Source: Congeria kusceri (taxonomy: Eukaryota > Mollusca > Bivalvia > Myida > Dreissenidae). Taken from it: a stretch of DNA of 64,000 bases. Numbering within the stretch: position 1 is the first letter of the stretch; every line of letters begins with the position of its first letter. The notes beneath the pieces are model-generated. The model had not been told where the DNA came from. It ran no database searches and saw nothing but the letters and a program-made list of their open reading frames with translations. Location: positions 75,851,974 through 75,915,973 of the forward strand of contig CM051025.1 in the NCBI GenBank assembly GCA_027627225.1, written 5' to 3'. Shown one piece after another: positions 11,901-26,900 of the stretch. A program made the translations under genes and the position numbers.

Positions 11901-14900
11901 CATCTGAACCATTTTATTAAGAAATGAAAATGAAATATACGCATATGAGGTGTGTCATGGGAAATTGGTAGGGATGTCGACGAATAATCGAATATTCGAA
12001 TACTTGACCGAATATTCGAATATTAAATGAGTATTCGAATGGCAAAAAAAAAAAAAATTTGACACGTTGACATGTTATTTAACACCATTGATACCCGTAT
12101 GCGTAGTGGGAGATAACGTATTAAGCAAACTGTGACAATCGAGTCATAAACGGACCCTAAGAAGAGACCGATATTTGCGCAGTTTGTACGTAACATTATG
12201 TGGGTGCTAAACTGAAGCAAATTGGAGACCGATGTTTTCAGTGACGCTAATTGGAGACAAATGTTTGAACAACGTATGGTGCATTATGCAGTTTAGGTGT
12301 TACTATTCATTTAATTTCATTCCTTTAATTAGCGGTGCATTAACAACAACATTTTTCATGCCGACTTTAAAGCATTTATTTGCTTAATATAACAAACAAA
12401 AATGAGTAAAACAGCACTGGTATATATTCTATGTGTTTCCTGATTAATCTCATTCTTCTCGTTCATTAACGTGTTTATTAAATTGTCTGATTACTTTTTG
12501 TGTATTGGGTGTCTGTTTTGTGATGTTTGAAGTGTATAGATCTGTTTTACTATTAATAAATGTATGACAGAGTAAATGATTCGAAATAAAATCTAAGAAT
12601 TCTATGTAGTTTTATTTTGACATCAAAGAATCGGACGATGATGATTGATGATGATGATGATAATGGAAAAAATCGTTTTAAATTCATAGAGTCGACAACG
12701 ATAAGGACGGTTTTTAAAGACACATTAATTTATTTACCTATTATACATCCTGGATAAATAAATACAAAGACTCTGACATTTAAAAAAACGAACAAATATT
12801 CGAATATTATTCGAATATTGAATTCGAATATTCAAATAGCGTTTTGGTATTCGTTGCCATCCCTAGAAAACGGGGCTTAATGCATGTGCATAAAGTGTCA
12901 TCCTTGATTAGCCTCGGCAGTCTGCACAAGCTAATCCGGGATGACACTTTCCGCCTACAGTGGATTAATGTTTAGAAGAGACTTCCATGAAACAGAAAAT
13001 ACCATAAAAGCGGAAAGTGTTGTCCCGGACTGCACAGGCTAATCTGGGACAACACTTCACGCACATGCATTAAGCCCGGTTTTCCCAAGACAAGCCTCTT
13101 ATCTTACTGAGGGCTCTGTAGTCGTGCCGTGCCTTGTTGGAGCGCACGAACGCCTGTAACTTCACAATCTCTGGCTCCTACGTGAATAAACACTGTCCAT
13201 TAAATTTCCTATAAACATATCTTTCAGACGCAACTGCACATTATACAACTGTTCCTTATTCTGTAGATACATGCAGTGTTGTTTTTTTCACCTTTGAGGG
13301 AAAGGTGGTGGGGCCCTTCAGATGGGGATTTTATGGCAAAAAGGGAATTTTTTTTTTTAGAAAGCATTAGTACATGTTTATATTTTACTTTGTTATAAAA
13401 CATTAACGAACTGTTTTGCCACAAATGACAAGTCTGATTAACTTGGTTTGACGAAAAATTGATGGGTTTGTCTACAAAAAATCCTCAATTTTTGTCCGAT
13501 TTTGGTCAACTATTTTTCCAAATATTGCTCACATTCTGGGGGGACTTCAAAGGTAAATATAAGGGGGGCAAATATATATGTTAAAAGCAGGGGAATAGGG
13601 GCGAATCGGCCCCTAACTAGGCCCTGAAAAACACTGAGATGTAAATGCATGAATAAAAGTTCTAGTCAAGAACTGACCAAATACAGTAGGGGAATGTTAA
13701 ATAATTGGGAAGCTGTAAATCATATTTTTTATCAATTTCTTAACTTGCATGACCCATGTCATAAAACCTGAATTGTTCAGAAAATTAACTTTAGGAGTAA
13801 AAACTATCCAAAAATAATTTCTCCAAATTGATGATTCAGAGAAAAACTTAAAAATATGATTCAGCACAGTCTTACAACTGAGGCATGAAATTTTCTGCTG
13901 CCTTACGTGATCCTTGAAGTACTTCAGTCTATCCAGGAACCTTTTCCGCACCAGCCACATACGAACAACTGCTTGAATCTGAAACACAATCAAACAATAT
14001 AGTACCAGTAAAACACAAAATTAGTTATGAAACACATAAGCTTTATTATGAAAGGCATACAATTTTCTTGAGTGACGGACATTCCCCCAAAATAGGGCCT
14101 TGTCACAAAACTATGGCATCCATTCGAAAGAAATGGACAGCGAGAGAATGCTTTAATTTGTGAATGGTCAACTGTGTATTTGGAAAAATTTAATTTCAAT
14201 AGGAGCCATAACTCTGTCAACATTTAGTGGTTTGTAACCAAAGTTGAACTTGATCTGTATTTTATGATGTTACACCTATGTACCAAAATTTTTTTAAATA
14301 TGTGAAGCCTTTCACGAGTTATTGTCCATGTTTTTAGGGAATATAAGTCAAAAAGGGGCCATAACTGTGTCAAAATTTAGTGGTTTATAACCAAAGTCGA
14401 ACTTGACCAGTATTTTATGATGCTTCCCGTGTGTACCAATAATTATTTAAATACATCAAGCCATTGTTGGGTTATCATCAGGAAACCATGTTTTTAGGGA
14501 ATTTAAGTCAAATAGAGGGCCATAAAAATTTAGTGGTTTGTAACCAAAGTTGAACTTGACCTGTATTTATGATGCTAAACATGTATACCAAGAATTATTG
14601 GAATATGTCGAGCCATTCTTGAGTAATTGTCCAGAAATCATGTTTTGAGGGAATTTTAAGTCGAAAAAAGGCCTTTACTCTGTCAAAATTGAGTGGTGTG
14701 TAACCAACATCAATCTTGACCTGAATTCTATGATGTCACACATGTGTACCAAAAATAATTTGAATATGTCAAGCTTTTCTTGAGCAATCATTCGGCAACC
14801 ATGTTTTTAGGGAATTTTGAGTCGAAAAGGGGCCATAACTCTGTCAAAATTTAGTGGTTTGTAATCAACAGCGAACTTACCCTGTATTCTATGATGTTAC

Positions 14901-17900
14901 ACATTTATACAAAAAATTATTTGAATTCCTTGAGTTATCATCCGGAAACCACAAACCAACAGACCGATAAGCTCACTCCTATACACCCCCCCACCCCCAA
15001 ACTTTGTTTGTGGGGGTATAACAATCTATCCTACTTATCTTGCAGGAATTCCAAATATCTTTGGACCATGGACCAGAATGTATAGAAAGTTTTTCATATA
15101 TGAGGCATGTCGAGGGAAACCGAGCTTAATGTATGTGCGTAAAGAGTCATCCCTGATTAGCCTAAGCAGTCAGTACAGGTTAATCCGGGACGATACACAC
15201 GCCTCATAAGTTTTCCAACAAGTAATGTTCACAGAACGAAGATACTATACTAGTGTGCATGTACTGTACCTTTGTGGAGGCTCCTGCATTCTCTGCCAGG
15301 TAGTTCAGTCTGTCCTTGTAGGCTTTCTTCTGTCGGAACCCCTTCCAGTAAGCCTGAAAACAATGGGGTACAGTTATTCATTCTGAAAATGCAATATCTT
15401 ACATAGAAATGGGTAAGTTCAAAGACTGGCCATGAATTTGCTGAAATTATGGAGATATATTAATCAATTCAATAATTATACTTTGACAAAACATTGTCCG
15501 ATATTCTGTGCAGTGAAAACAACACATAACAAAATGTTCTGCTCTAAACAAGAGCACCAAAAATATATGGAAACAAATGAACTTAGAGACAAGATACAAG
15601 TGTTACTTGGGCATAGAAACAGAACTAGAACTCAGCGAGTCGGATGTGTCGCCTGACGCTGGATAGCTTACGTGAATCCAAATGAAGAAGCACTTAAGGT
15701 TAATGCTCAAATTTTTTTAAACAGATTTATTGAAATCTTCAAAAGCACTGCACTCTGGCTAACTGCAAAGAAAAGACTATTAAAACCACAAAAATATATA
15801 AATTTACAAAGGGCAATAACTCCAAAAGTATGAGGTGCAGATTAACGGTTCTTGTGCACTGCACTTCTCCTCAATGAGATCTATCTAACTATGCAGTTTC
15901 AAGTTGATAGCTTTCATAGTCTTAGAGTTATGCTCCGGACAAAAATTAAGTATGAAAATAAACAAAGGGCAAGAACTCCAAAAGTATGAGGTGCAGAGTA
16001 ACGGTTCTTGTGCACTGCACTTCCCCTCAATGAGATCTATCGACCTATGAAGGTTCAGTTTGATAGCTTTAATAGTCTAAGGGTTATGCTGCAGACAAGC
16101 GGAAAGGGCCGCCGACACCGCCGCCGACATAAGTAACCCCTATATGTCGCCTAGTAAGGCGACACAAAAACACAGCTATTCTCTTATAATTTCTACAGTA
16201 TTCTGTATGGGTGCATTATTTTAAGATCGACTTGGATGGTCCATGGAAGTACTAAAGCTCATTTCTGATGAGACTGCTAAACACTGTTTACTGAGTAGAA
16301 CCAGCATTGTTTGTCTTGTTCGAATCACTTGAAAACAAGGCTTGTCACAGGATGTGACATATGCCCCCGAAGCATATGCTTGTCAGAGGAAGGCAAAACA
16401 ATGTCAGAGTACAATATAATGCCCTGGACAAATATATTGAGATTTCAGCAACACAGCTGTTTGTTGTTGTGACACACTGCCTCATAATGATCTTCATTCC
16501 CACCAAGTTATTACATTCCTTACATGTTGGCAAAAATGATGCTTCCTACAAAAAATTCATTCTGATATTTGACCTTTTAAGTGTAACCTTGGACCCACAG
16601 ACCTTGACCAAGGAGCATGTAAGTGGTATGTGACACATCATCTGGTCATGGGAAAAAATAATCTGAAGTAATATTAAAATCATTCAAGGCTTTTGGAAGT
16701 TATAGAGCAGAACGAAATTCCTTGACATTTGACCTTGACCTTTGACTGAGGACCATGGGAGTTGTGCACGACACATCACCTGGTCATGGGAAATAGTAAT
16801 CTGAAGTTGTATTAAAATCCTTCCAAACGTTTAGAAGTTATGATGGAGAAACAGAAATCCTTGACCTTTAACCTTGAATTGTGACTTTGACCTTTGACAG
16901 ACAAGCATGTGAGTTGTATGCGACACATTGTCTGGTCATAGAGAATAATAATCTGAAGTAACATTTAAATTCCTCCAGATGTTGATAAGTTATGAAGTGG
17001 AAACAAAAATAATTGACCTTTGACCTTGAATTGTGACCTTGACCTTTGACCAACCATCATGGGAGTTGTACACGACACATTGTCTGGTCATGGGGAATAA
17101 TAATCTGAAGTTATATTAAAATCCTTCCAGGCGTTAAGATGTTACAGAGCGGAAACAAAATTAATGACCTTTGACCTTAAATTGTGACCTTGACCTTTGA
17201 CCGACGAGCATAGGAGTTGTAAGCAACACATCGTCTGGTCATGGGGAATAATAATCTGAAGTTATATTAAAATCCATCTAGGCATTTAGAAGTTATGGAG
17301 CAGAAACGAAAATTCAAGACCTTTGACCTTGAATTGTGACCTTGACCTTTGACCAACGAGCATGGGAGTTGCACGCGACACATTGTCTGGTCATGTGGAA
17401 TTATAATCTGAAGTTATATTAAAATCCATCCAGGCGTTTAGCAGTTATATAGCAGAAACAAAAATTCATGACCTTTGACCTTGAATTGTGACCTTGAGTT
17501 GTACGGGACACATCGTATAGTCATGGGGAATAATAATATGAAGTTATAGTAAAATCCATCCAGGCATTAAAAAGTTACAGTGCGAAAAAGAAGTCTGGAC
17601 GGACGGACACACACACCCACCCACCCACTCAACCAAAACCCACGCACCCACCCACAGACGGACGGTGCGACTACTATATGCCCTCCTTCGGGGGCATAAA
17701 AACCTGAGTAAGCAATTGAATCCACAATTCGGGGGCATAAAATCTGAGTAAGCAATTGAACCCACAATCACCCAATCACAACCCTGACAATATATCCATT
17801 GCACCACTGCAACCATTTATGCAATCGGTACAAAAATATATCGCCACCCCAGACTCCTGTGCGCAGGTACCTGTATTTTGACAACAGAGGGCTCCTGGTC

Positions 17901-20900
17901 ATGCAGGTAGGCCAGCCGACCTCGGTAGTTCTTCCTGGCCACGTAGCCGCGGGCGAGGGCCTGAACCTTGATGATGAAGTCCACGTTGGCCTCGAACAGC
18001 ATCTCACGATTGCGCGAATCTGTCACCTCCGTCAGAACACCCTGCAACAGTAAGACTCTTTGTATCAATATAGAGGATGGTCAGTGAAATTCCAGAGTAA
18101 TATTCCCTGATGTTTCCATGATGGGAATTTTTATTTTCTATGACATTTATTGATACAACTAGTGGAAACAGGTGACAATATTAATGAATACAAAGACTCA
18201 ATTCCAACTTTTTAGTCATTTTTACTTGTTATTGTACATAAATATGATCACTGTTTCAGACTTTCTCTAAGATTATTTCTTCTACTTTTAGTCCAATTAA
18301 TAGATTATTCCGAAACAGTTTCAAATTTAAAATTTGCTGCTTTTTTTCCTGCAGGGCTTGTTAGCACTGTTTCCCCGTTTTCCAGAGTCAATGGCTACCC
18401 TAATACAGAGATCAATTAAATCAAACAGCGAAGCAATCAATATGAATACATAAATGTACAAAGCCTCACATCATGTTGCCTATTTGTGATCATTTTAAAC
18501 AAACAACAGTGTAAAGATTAATATTATGAAATTTTAAAGAAAACAACAAGTTTTTTGAATCATATCACGGCGGTCAGTTAACCTACTCACACTTGTCCTA
18601 GGCAAGATTAGCCGATATAAGTAGTTTACCAGTACTAAGTGCACCTACTTCTGCAAGTAAATAATTATATGTATTTATAATAAATAATTAGAAAACCTTT
18701 GTCTTTGTATTTTTCCTAGAATACTACCCAGCTCTAATTATAATCTAAAAATCTGGAGTTCATGCCAATGAAAGGGTAACATCAAACATGAGCATGACAT
18801 TAACAGAGAACTACCACCTAGCTGCCCATACCTGTATCTCATCTATTGTTAGGAGGCTAACAGAGAACTACCACCTAGCTGCCCATAACTGTATCTCATC
18901 TTTTGTTAGGAGGCTAACAGAGAACTACCACCTAGCTGCCCATAACTGTATCTCATCTTTTGTTAGGAGGCTAACAGAGAACTACCACCCAGCTGCCCAT
19001 ACCTGTATCTCATCTTTTGTTAGGAGGCTAACAGAGAACTACCACCTAGCTGCCCATACCTGTATCTCATCTCTTGTTAGGAGGCTAACAGAGAACTACC
19101 ACCTAGCTGCCCATACCTGTATCTCATCTATTGTTAGGAGGCTAACAGAGAACTACCACCCAGCTGCCCATAACTGTATCTCATCTTTTGTTAGGAGGCT
19201 AACAGAGAACTACCACCTAGCTGCCCATACCTGTATCCCCCCTAGATGCCCATACCTGTACCTGTACTTAGCTGCCCATACCTGTATCTTTACCTAGCTG
19301 CCCATACCTGTATCTACAACCATCTGCCCATACCTGTATCTCATCTTTTGTTAGGAGGCTATGATCCTTGACAACATCGTCTGTGCGGCTCCACAGGTAG
19401 TCTATGGTGTGAGTGTTGAAGAAGAATTTAGCACCGCTGCTCGTACGATTCATCATCCAACCACTGCCAGTTGTGCCTGTCTGCTTCTTGTTCTCCTGTA
19501 ATGTGTACAATAAAATTTTTAATGTGAATACATGTTTCAGAAGAATATTAAAAAATATTAAATTATGATATATGACTAGATTGAATTTCTTGGTTTAACC
19601 CAAATATTTTTTTTACAGAATGTTATAGTTTTGATAAAATAAGATTATACTTCACCTCAGCTACATGTATCCATTATATAAAAGCTATACACATGTTCAC
19701 AACATTATTAAGGAAAACTAAACATATTGCATTTTTTCATTTATTTTTTATTACCCGTAATTTCTTTTTGCTACAAACAGCTAATTATGCAAACCAAGCC
19801 CTATCTCAATGAGATACTACTGAGGCTGACCTTCAGTTTCTGGAGTTTTTCCAGGTAAGTTTGAGCACAGTCGTGTCGCACATTCTGAGCACCGACCCCG
19901 GGTAAAGCCAATGCCTTAGCGAGGGCCTCGTTATCAAGAGCATCAACAGCATCATTGATTGCAGCTACACCCATGGACACTTGGAAACAAATGTAATTGC
20001 TAGTACATCAATTTTTTTAGGAAGTCAATTAAAACAAGACTACTTTCCCTATTGAAAAATATTTTGTTTCTTTCAAACAGTGGCCACTACGTTCTGATGT
20101 AAAATTGCCTGATGTTTCCCTGACATTTAATGTCAATTTACTGGTACAATGAGCACAATTAGTTACAGTGCCTATAAATATATATTTTCCATTTCCCCTC
20201 TTCTAGCCATTTTTACTACAATTAACTTTTTATTCTACACAAATGGGATATTTTACTACTTCATTTTCATAAAAATAAAATAGGCTTTAAAACTATATAT
20301 TTCACTTCTTCATTTTTGATATTAATTTTCACTTTGGACAAATTCCCTGATTATTCCCTGATTTCTTTTTTCAACATTTTCGAATTCCTTTATTTTTCCT
20401 TTCAGGGAATTCATTTCACACTTCTTCTCCATCTTCCCTGTTTTCACGAGTCAGTGGCCAGCCTAATTTATTAATTAGTGATTTTTTTTTATGTTTCACT
20501 GTAGTTTTTGACAGGTAATTATAAATATCACCCATCATGTCTGCATCATGAAACATTTAAAACATTATAAAAGCTGTTAATCTATACAAAACAGACAACA
20601 ACAAATCTTCAAGGTTTTCTTTGGCAAGTCCGCCCACATCAAAAACAAGACAAGCCAACTATTCAGACCATTTTCCTCAGACTCCAAGTGGTGTTATTAG
20701 AGAGGTTAATTGAATAATAACAATTTCTGCAAACCAGTAAGCTACTTACATTCGACCCCCTGTTTAGCCTCGCTGTTTGCAGAGTCGATAGAGGACTGGA
20801 TCTCATCCAGCCAGAGTTCGGTACTGTCCACCTTCTGTTTCTGAAAGTCAACATAAAACAAAATCTGAGCCTTTTGCACTTGTTTTCAACATTTCTGAAG

Positions 20901-23900
20901 ATCGCCAATGTATGTCAATCATCAAATCTCTGAACATCATAACCCAGTTACAGTGTCAAACTGCTGAAATGCCATTGTACAGTTTAAGTTTCAATAACAG
21001 CAAATTTGGTGTTATACACTTACATAGGACATCTAAAACAACCTATTTGTGTTCATAAAGATAACTGAAGAACTATCATTTAACAATAAAAGAGCATATT
21101 AACATTTTGTTTACAAAAAAAAAATGTTCAAGGAATTAAAGGGTTTCTCTTTTTGTATGTCATGAATTGTGTCAAGTGCTCCAGTATTCTCTCCCATATA
21201 GCCATTGCCCTGGGCCATAAGACTTGGAAAACATATAATGCTGCACCTTGGTTAATGTCTCATGCCACCTACCGGTTAGTAAGGTAGAGTGTAGTGGGCC
21301 TTTGAAGTTGCAACCCCTTGGGGTATCTCTTTATAGTTTACAATATTCATAACATGAATGTAAAGAGACTTGTTCTAAGTTTTTTGAATTTTTTTAATAT
21401 GCCATTCAACATCTGAACTGGAATTAAAGAATCTGAACTAAAGATCTCAAGAATTATAACAAGAAAACCATTTAAAAAAGAAAAAACGGTGCTTCCATTT
21501 GGACTCGAACATAGCACTTCCAGATCATAAGTCTGACATTCTAACCACTCGGCCAGTCTGACTTATATACAAACCTGCTTAATTTTTACTATATGTAAGT
21601 AATTGACATATTTTCAACACTTTTCACTAAATACTCCAAATATTTCAATCATTTCATGTTACAAAATAATGCTTTATAATTATATCTATTTCAAGTGATG
21701 ACATGCTACTTCTAATATGTTTCTATGTTGGGAGTATTAGTTTGCTCTTTATATAAAGTTTAATTTAATTTTGGAATGTGACACAATTTTGGAAATTGTC
21801 AATTTGTTGATCTGTGAACACGTCCCTTTAACATTAATTTAATTGTAAGACCACAGAAACATGTTTCTACCTCAGCCTTCTGTTTCTTCTGGCGTATGAG
21901 CAGCACCTGGTACTGGTACGCCTGCTTGTCCTCCACGTACTCGAGCTTTGCCTCGGGAAGCTTCAATATCTCCAGGGTCTCCTCTGGTCTCCCACGGTCG
22001 ATGAACTCGTTGATCTTCGATATGGCAAGTATTCCTGGAGATGATGAACAGAAAGATTGAATTTTTTTTAAAAACTATCTCAAAGAATCACATAATCTGG
22101 TTCTATACATGCCAAACACAGGCTCAAGAGGACCCATAACACTCCACTGATGAAGTGAGGCAGGTGAGAATGGAAAGGAATGGGCGAGAACCTTCAAAGA
22201 AATATTATTTTTCGAGCAATTATTAGAAAATTTAGCCAGAGGTTTAGGAACAGATGTCAGTTAATTTTTTTAACTCTGGCCGCCTTTTTGTTCAGAGGAC
22301 CATTTAAGGAAGTTTTGCAGAGGACCACCGAAGGAACACTTCACTTACTGAGATGCTCCTCCTCCACCTGGCTGTTCACCTGTTCAACGACGTCTGTGAT
22401 GTCCGCATGTGTCAACAACTCACATTCTTCCTGTAATTACATCAAACAGCATTAGCAACTATTTGAGACGTGTCGTGGGAAAATCTGGCTTAATGCATGT
22501 GAATAGTGTCGTCCCGGATTTGCCTGTGCAGTCCGCACAGGATATTCCAGGATGACACTTTCCTCTTTTGTGGTGTTTTCTGTTTCAAGGACGTCTTCTA
22601 GACATAAATCCACTGTAGGCCGCAAGTGTCATCCCGGATTAGCCTGTGCAGTCTGCACAGGGACGACACTTTACGCACATGCATTAAGCCCAGTTTTCCC
22701 ATGACATGCCTCATTTATATTACATACAAAGCAATTTACACTTCCTGATTTTGGTGTTTTGATTTTCTAGTGTTTTTATTTATAACATGCAAACAAATTG
22801 TTTTAAGTACAAAAATACCAGTCATCTTCACGATGATCAAAATAAATGAAATAATAGAAAAAAAATAATTTCTGATATATATTTTGATAGCTGATAAGGT
22901 TTTTCTGTTATTTTTATTACTCTTCAATACTACGAATTGCAAGCGTGTGATCTGGAAAAACATTTAACTGAGCTAGAATTGTCACATGAGTGACGGATAT
23001 ACCCCAACAGAATGGCCTTGTCACAAAACTATGGCATCCATTTCGAAAGAAATGGACAGAGAGAGAATGCTTTAATTTGTGAATGGTCAACAGTGTATTC
23101 AGAAAAATTTAATTTCAATAGGAGCCATAACTGTGTCAAAATTTAGTGGTTTGTAACAAAGTTGAACTTGATCAGTATTTTAAGATGTTACACCTATGTA
23201 CCAAAAATAATTTAAATATGTGAAGCTTTTCATGTGTTATTATCCATGTTTTGGGGGAATTAAGTCAAAAAGGGGCCATAACTATGTCAAAATTTAGTGG
23301 TTTGTTACCAAAGTCGAACTTGACCTAACTGTGTCAAAATTTAGTGGTTTGTAACCAAAGTCGAACTTGACCTGTATTTTATGCTGCTACACATATGTAA
23401 CAATAATTATTCAAATTTGTCAAGCCTTTGTTGAGTTATCGTCAGAAAACTAAGTTTTTAGGGAATTTAAGTCAAATAAAGGGCCATAACTCTGTCATAA
23501 TTTGGTGGTTTGTAACCAAAGTCGAACTTGACCTGTATATTATGATGCTACACATGTATACCAAGAACTATTTGAATAAGTCAAGCCATTCTTGAGTTAT
23601 CATCCAGAAATCATGTTTTGGGGGAATTTTAAGTCGAAAAGGGGCCATAACTCTGTCAAAATGTAGTGGTTTGTAATCAACATCAAACTTGACCTGTATT
23701 CTATGATGTTACATATGTGTACCCAAAATTACTAGAATATATCAAGCCTTTCTACGTTACCATCCAGAAACCATGTTTTTAGGGAATTTTAAGTCGAAAA
23801 GAGGCCATAACTCTGTCAAAATTTAGTGGTTTGTAACCAACAACAAACTTGACCTATATTCTATGATGTTACTCATGTGTACCAAAAATTATTTGAATAA

Positions 23901-26900
23901 GTCAAGCCTTTCTTGAGTTATCATCCGGAAACCAAAATCCAACAGACTGACAAGCTCACTCCTCTTTTTACTCCCCCTAAACTTCATTTGTAGGGGTATT
24001 ACCATAATTTCTTGCATATATGCCACACTTTTTTTTAGCCAAAATGCATAGCATTTTTCCAGAGCGTCTTATATACAGATATAAGCAAAATCACCTAATT
24101 TTTCTTTCATAAATATCAACTGTGGTGTTTTGAGCTCCATCTTGAAAAGACGCTCGATCGACGTCACTAAACGCTTATATAAGCAAGTATTCGTACCAGA
24201 TACGTTACACACTGTTTTATATTGGGATCTTTTAAAAATATAGTATTATATAATATCTATTCTTATTTTGTGTGTTTTATATTCTTAATTCTTATTTTTT
24301 CGAAATATATATGCAATAAAACATAATACATAAAAAAATAAGAACCAGGGTTATATGAACCATAGTGTAAACACCACCTGAAAAACTACTTCACACCTTT
24401 TATACTGTTCTGCAAACAAAAAGGATGGTGTCATTGATGATATTTGAAAAACTGACTGTGTTTGTCAAACAGACAATTGGCGCTTATGGTGTAATTAAAG
24501 GAGTTGGCACTTGCAACTTCTCAACACCTCTCAATACAGCGAAAACACATCTAGTGTAATGTATCCGCATTGCAATTTTCACGACAAATATATTTTCAGT
24601 GTCAATAAATGGACGCAAAATTTACGATTTTAATGTTTAGGAGCTTTCAAATAGCAGAATTTTTTCCACAAATTAGGATCTCAATTGTTAGGTGCGTCTT
24701 ATATGCGGGGGCGTCCTATACCCGTGAATTTACGGTATTAAACCCCATTGTACTGCAATGAAAGTCACAGACCTCTAATGAAATAAATTTGTAAACATTT
24801 ATGTAATACTAAGTTGTTAAAAAAATACTATACAGCTACAGTGTCATTGTAAAAGACCAAGTAAAATGAGCATATTCTTTTATTACTCTCACCCCATGTT
24901 TAGCATTTTTGGCCTCCACAAGAGCTTTCTGGTACCGGTCGCTGTTCTCTTCATCAAGGCTGGAGATACACGCAGTCTCCGCAGACAGAGCTAGAAAGGT
25001 CTCATCCGAATTGCCAGTATCTACGCACCGGTTGATTTTGGCAATTGACGACAGTACTAAAAGTTGAAATGTGGCGCATCGTGAGAAAACCTGTCTTAAT
25101 ACATGTGCGTAAAGTGTCGTCCCGGATCAGCCTGTGCAGTCTGCACAGGCTGATCCAGGATGGCACTTTCTGCCTAAAGTGGATTTATGGTTCGAAGAGA
25201 CTTCCTTGAAACAGAAAAAACCATAAAAGCGGAACGTGCCGTTCCAGATTAGCCTGTGCTGACTGCATTAAGTACGGTTTTCTCATGACGTGCCACAAAT
25301 TAAGGTATTTATACTTATTGAATATGTAGCCTACAAAATCTGAGTCAGCATCAATACACTGTCAAAATAAATGAGTAACACATTGTTGTAAGGGCAGTTG
25401 GGTGAAGAAGACAAATTAGCCAGTTTTATAGCAAAATAACAACACTGACATTGTTATAATATCATACAAGCACACAAAAGGCTAAGCTCTTAACCTGATG
25501 CTAACTTTTTTGTTGTCAAATGAAAAAAAAAGACACTTTTAAAGACGATTTCTGTATTTTTTTCTGCGCATCTTTTCGCGCATCAGTGCATTTGATTTAA
25601 ATCTTCATAACGGGAAATGTTTTGACAGATAAAAATATTTATTAAATATTGTGTACACTGTAATTACAAACAAGAATTAAATATATTCATAATAATTGCC
25701 ATGATCATAGTAGGTGTGTCTTGTGACTCGATTTTATTTGCGAAAGTCTGATACACGTAATACACTGAAAAACGAAAGTAGGAACACGCTGACTGAACAG
25801 TGGATTCGCATATAGCTGTGCACATGCTAGCGATTATTGTGAAAGTGTTTTTGCTGTAATAACGCTTTGTACATAGTCAAAAACAACTGCTGTTACTAAA
25901 ATAATTATATACAATATATATCTATTTACTTTTATAAGTGTTTTGTAATAAATTACGCCTGTCATTCCATCCTGTTTTTTAACAGAAAAATGACCAATAC
26001 GCACATGTAAACTACATATTTTTTCTCAAAAACAAGCATGGTGACCCCCTGTTTTCTTTTCCGCAGTTTGTTAAGAATATAATTATGTAGAAAATATTTA
26101 CAAAATTCCGGAATTTTCACCCAACAAGATTGTAATCTACAGTCAAAAACAAACTTTTATATGATTACAAAATGTAGAATGTTTTCGTTAAAAAAGGATG
26201 AAAAAGCATTTTTTGGCAAATATATATATTTTTTTCACTACGTAATGGATTGCTTTCTTACAATTACCCATTTCAACCAATAGGATGTCGTTATTTTTTA
26301 CCAATCAATGGTCAATACTATGTTTTTGCTTAAACAAAAATAGCATCAAAATTTCATCAAATGCATTCACGGGTAGGTCATTTACATGCATTTTCGAAAA
26401 AAAATCTAATGCTGTGACCCCCATTGCATGGTTTCATTGTATTAGGCATTGAACGATCTGCAAAATATGTAAAAATGAAAAAATTTCATGGAAGGGAAAA
26501 AACTGCAGAAATCGTCTTTTATTTAACAAAACAGACAACATGTGAGCAAACAGAGTGAAATAAATAAAATGCAAGCTTCTCATACAACATGTAGAAACAG
26601 AGAGACTTATAAACACAAAGAGAGGGTGTCCAGACTTCCCGAAAGGGAACAGTCCAACAGATGTCAGACACATTTTAGTCGGACTGGCATAGATCTACAT
26701 TTTTTAGAGTAAGTCTGACTGTCTGACATCTTTTTGAAGGTTTTAAAAGAAAACATTCTTTCGTTCCAGCAAATTGTATTTCAGTCACACAAGTTTTGAG
26801 ATGTTGCCAGATCGAAGGTCTGACATATTTTTTGAGCCGCCGTACCTTTGACTGCCCCATAAAGCTCATCATAGTCGAGCTCCTCATTTTTCTCCTCCTT

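Noticed and set aside
18788..19297. A 169-codon plus-strand open frame with a 19-residue repeat
   Set aside because: It is the 57-bp junction array read on the wrong strand. The frame stays open only because 57 is divisible by three.
21498..21562. Functional tRNA gene
   Set aside because: A- and B-box motifs are present, but acceptor and T stems do not pair, so it is tRNA-derived repeat DNA.
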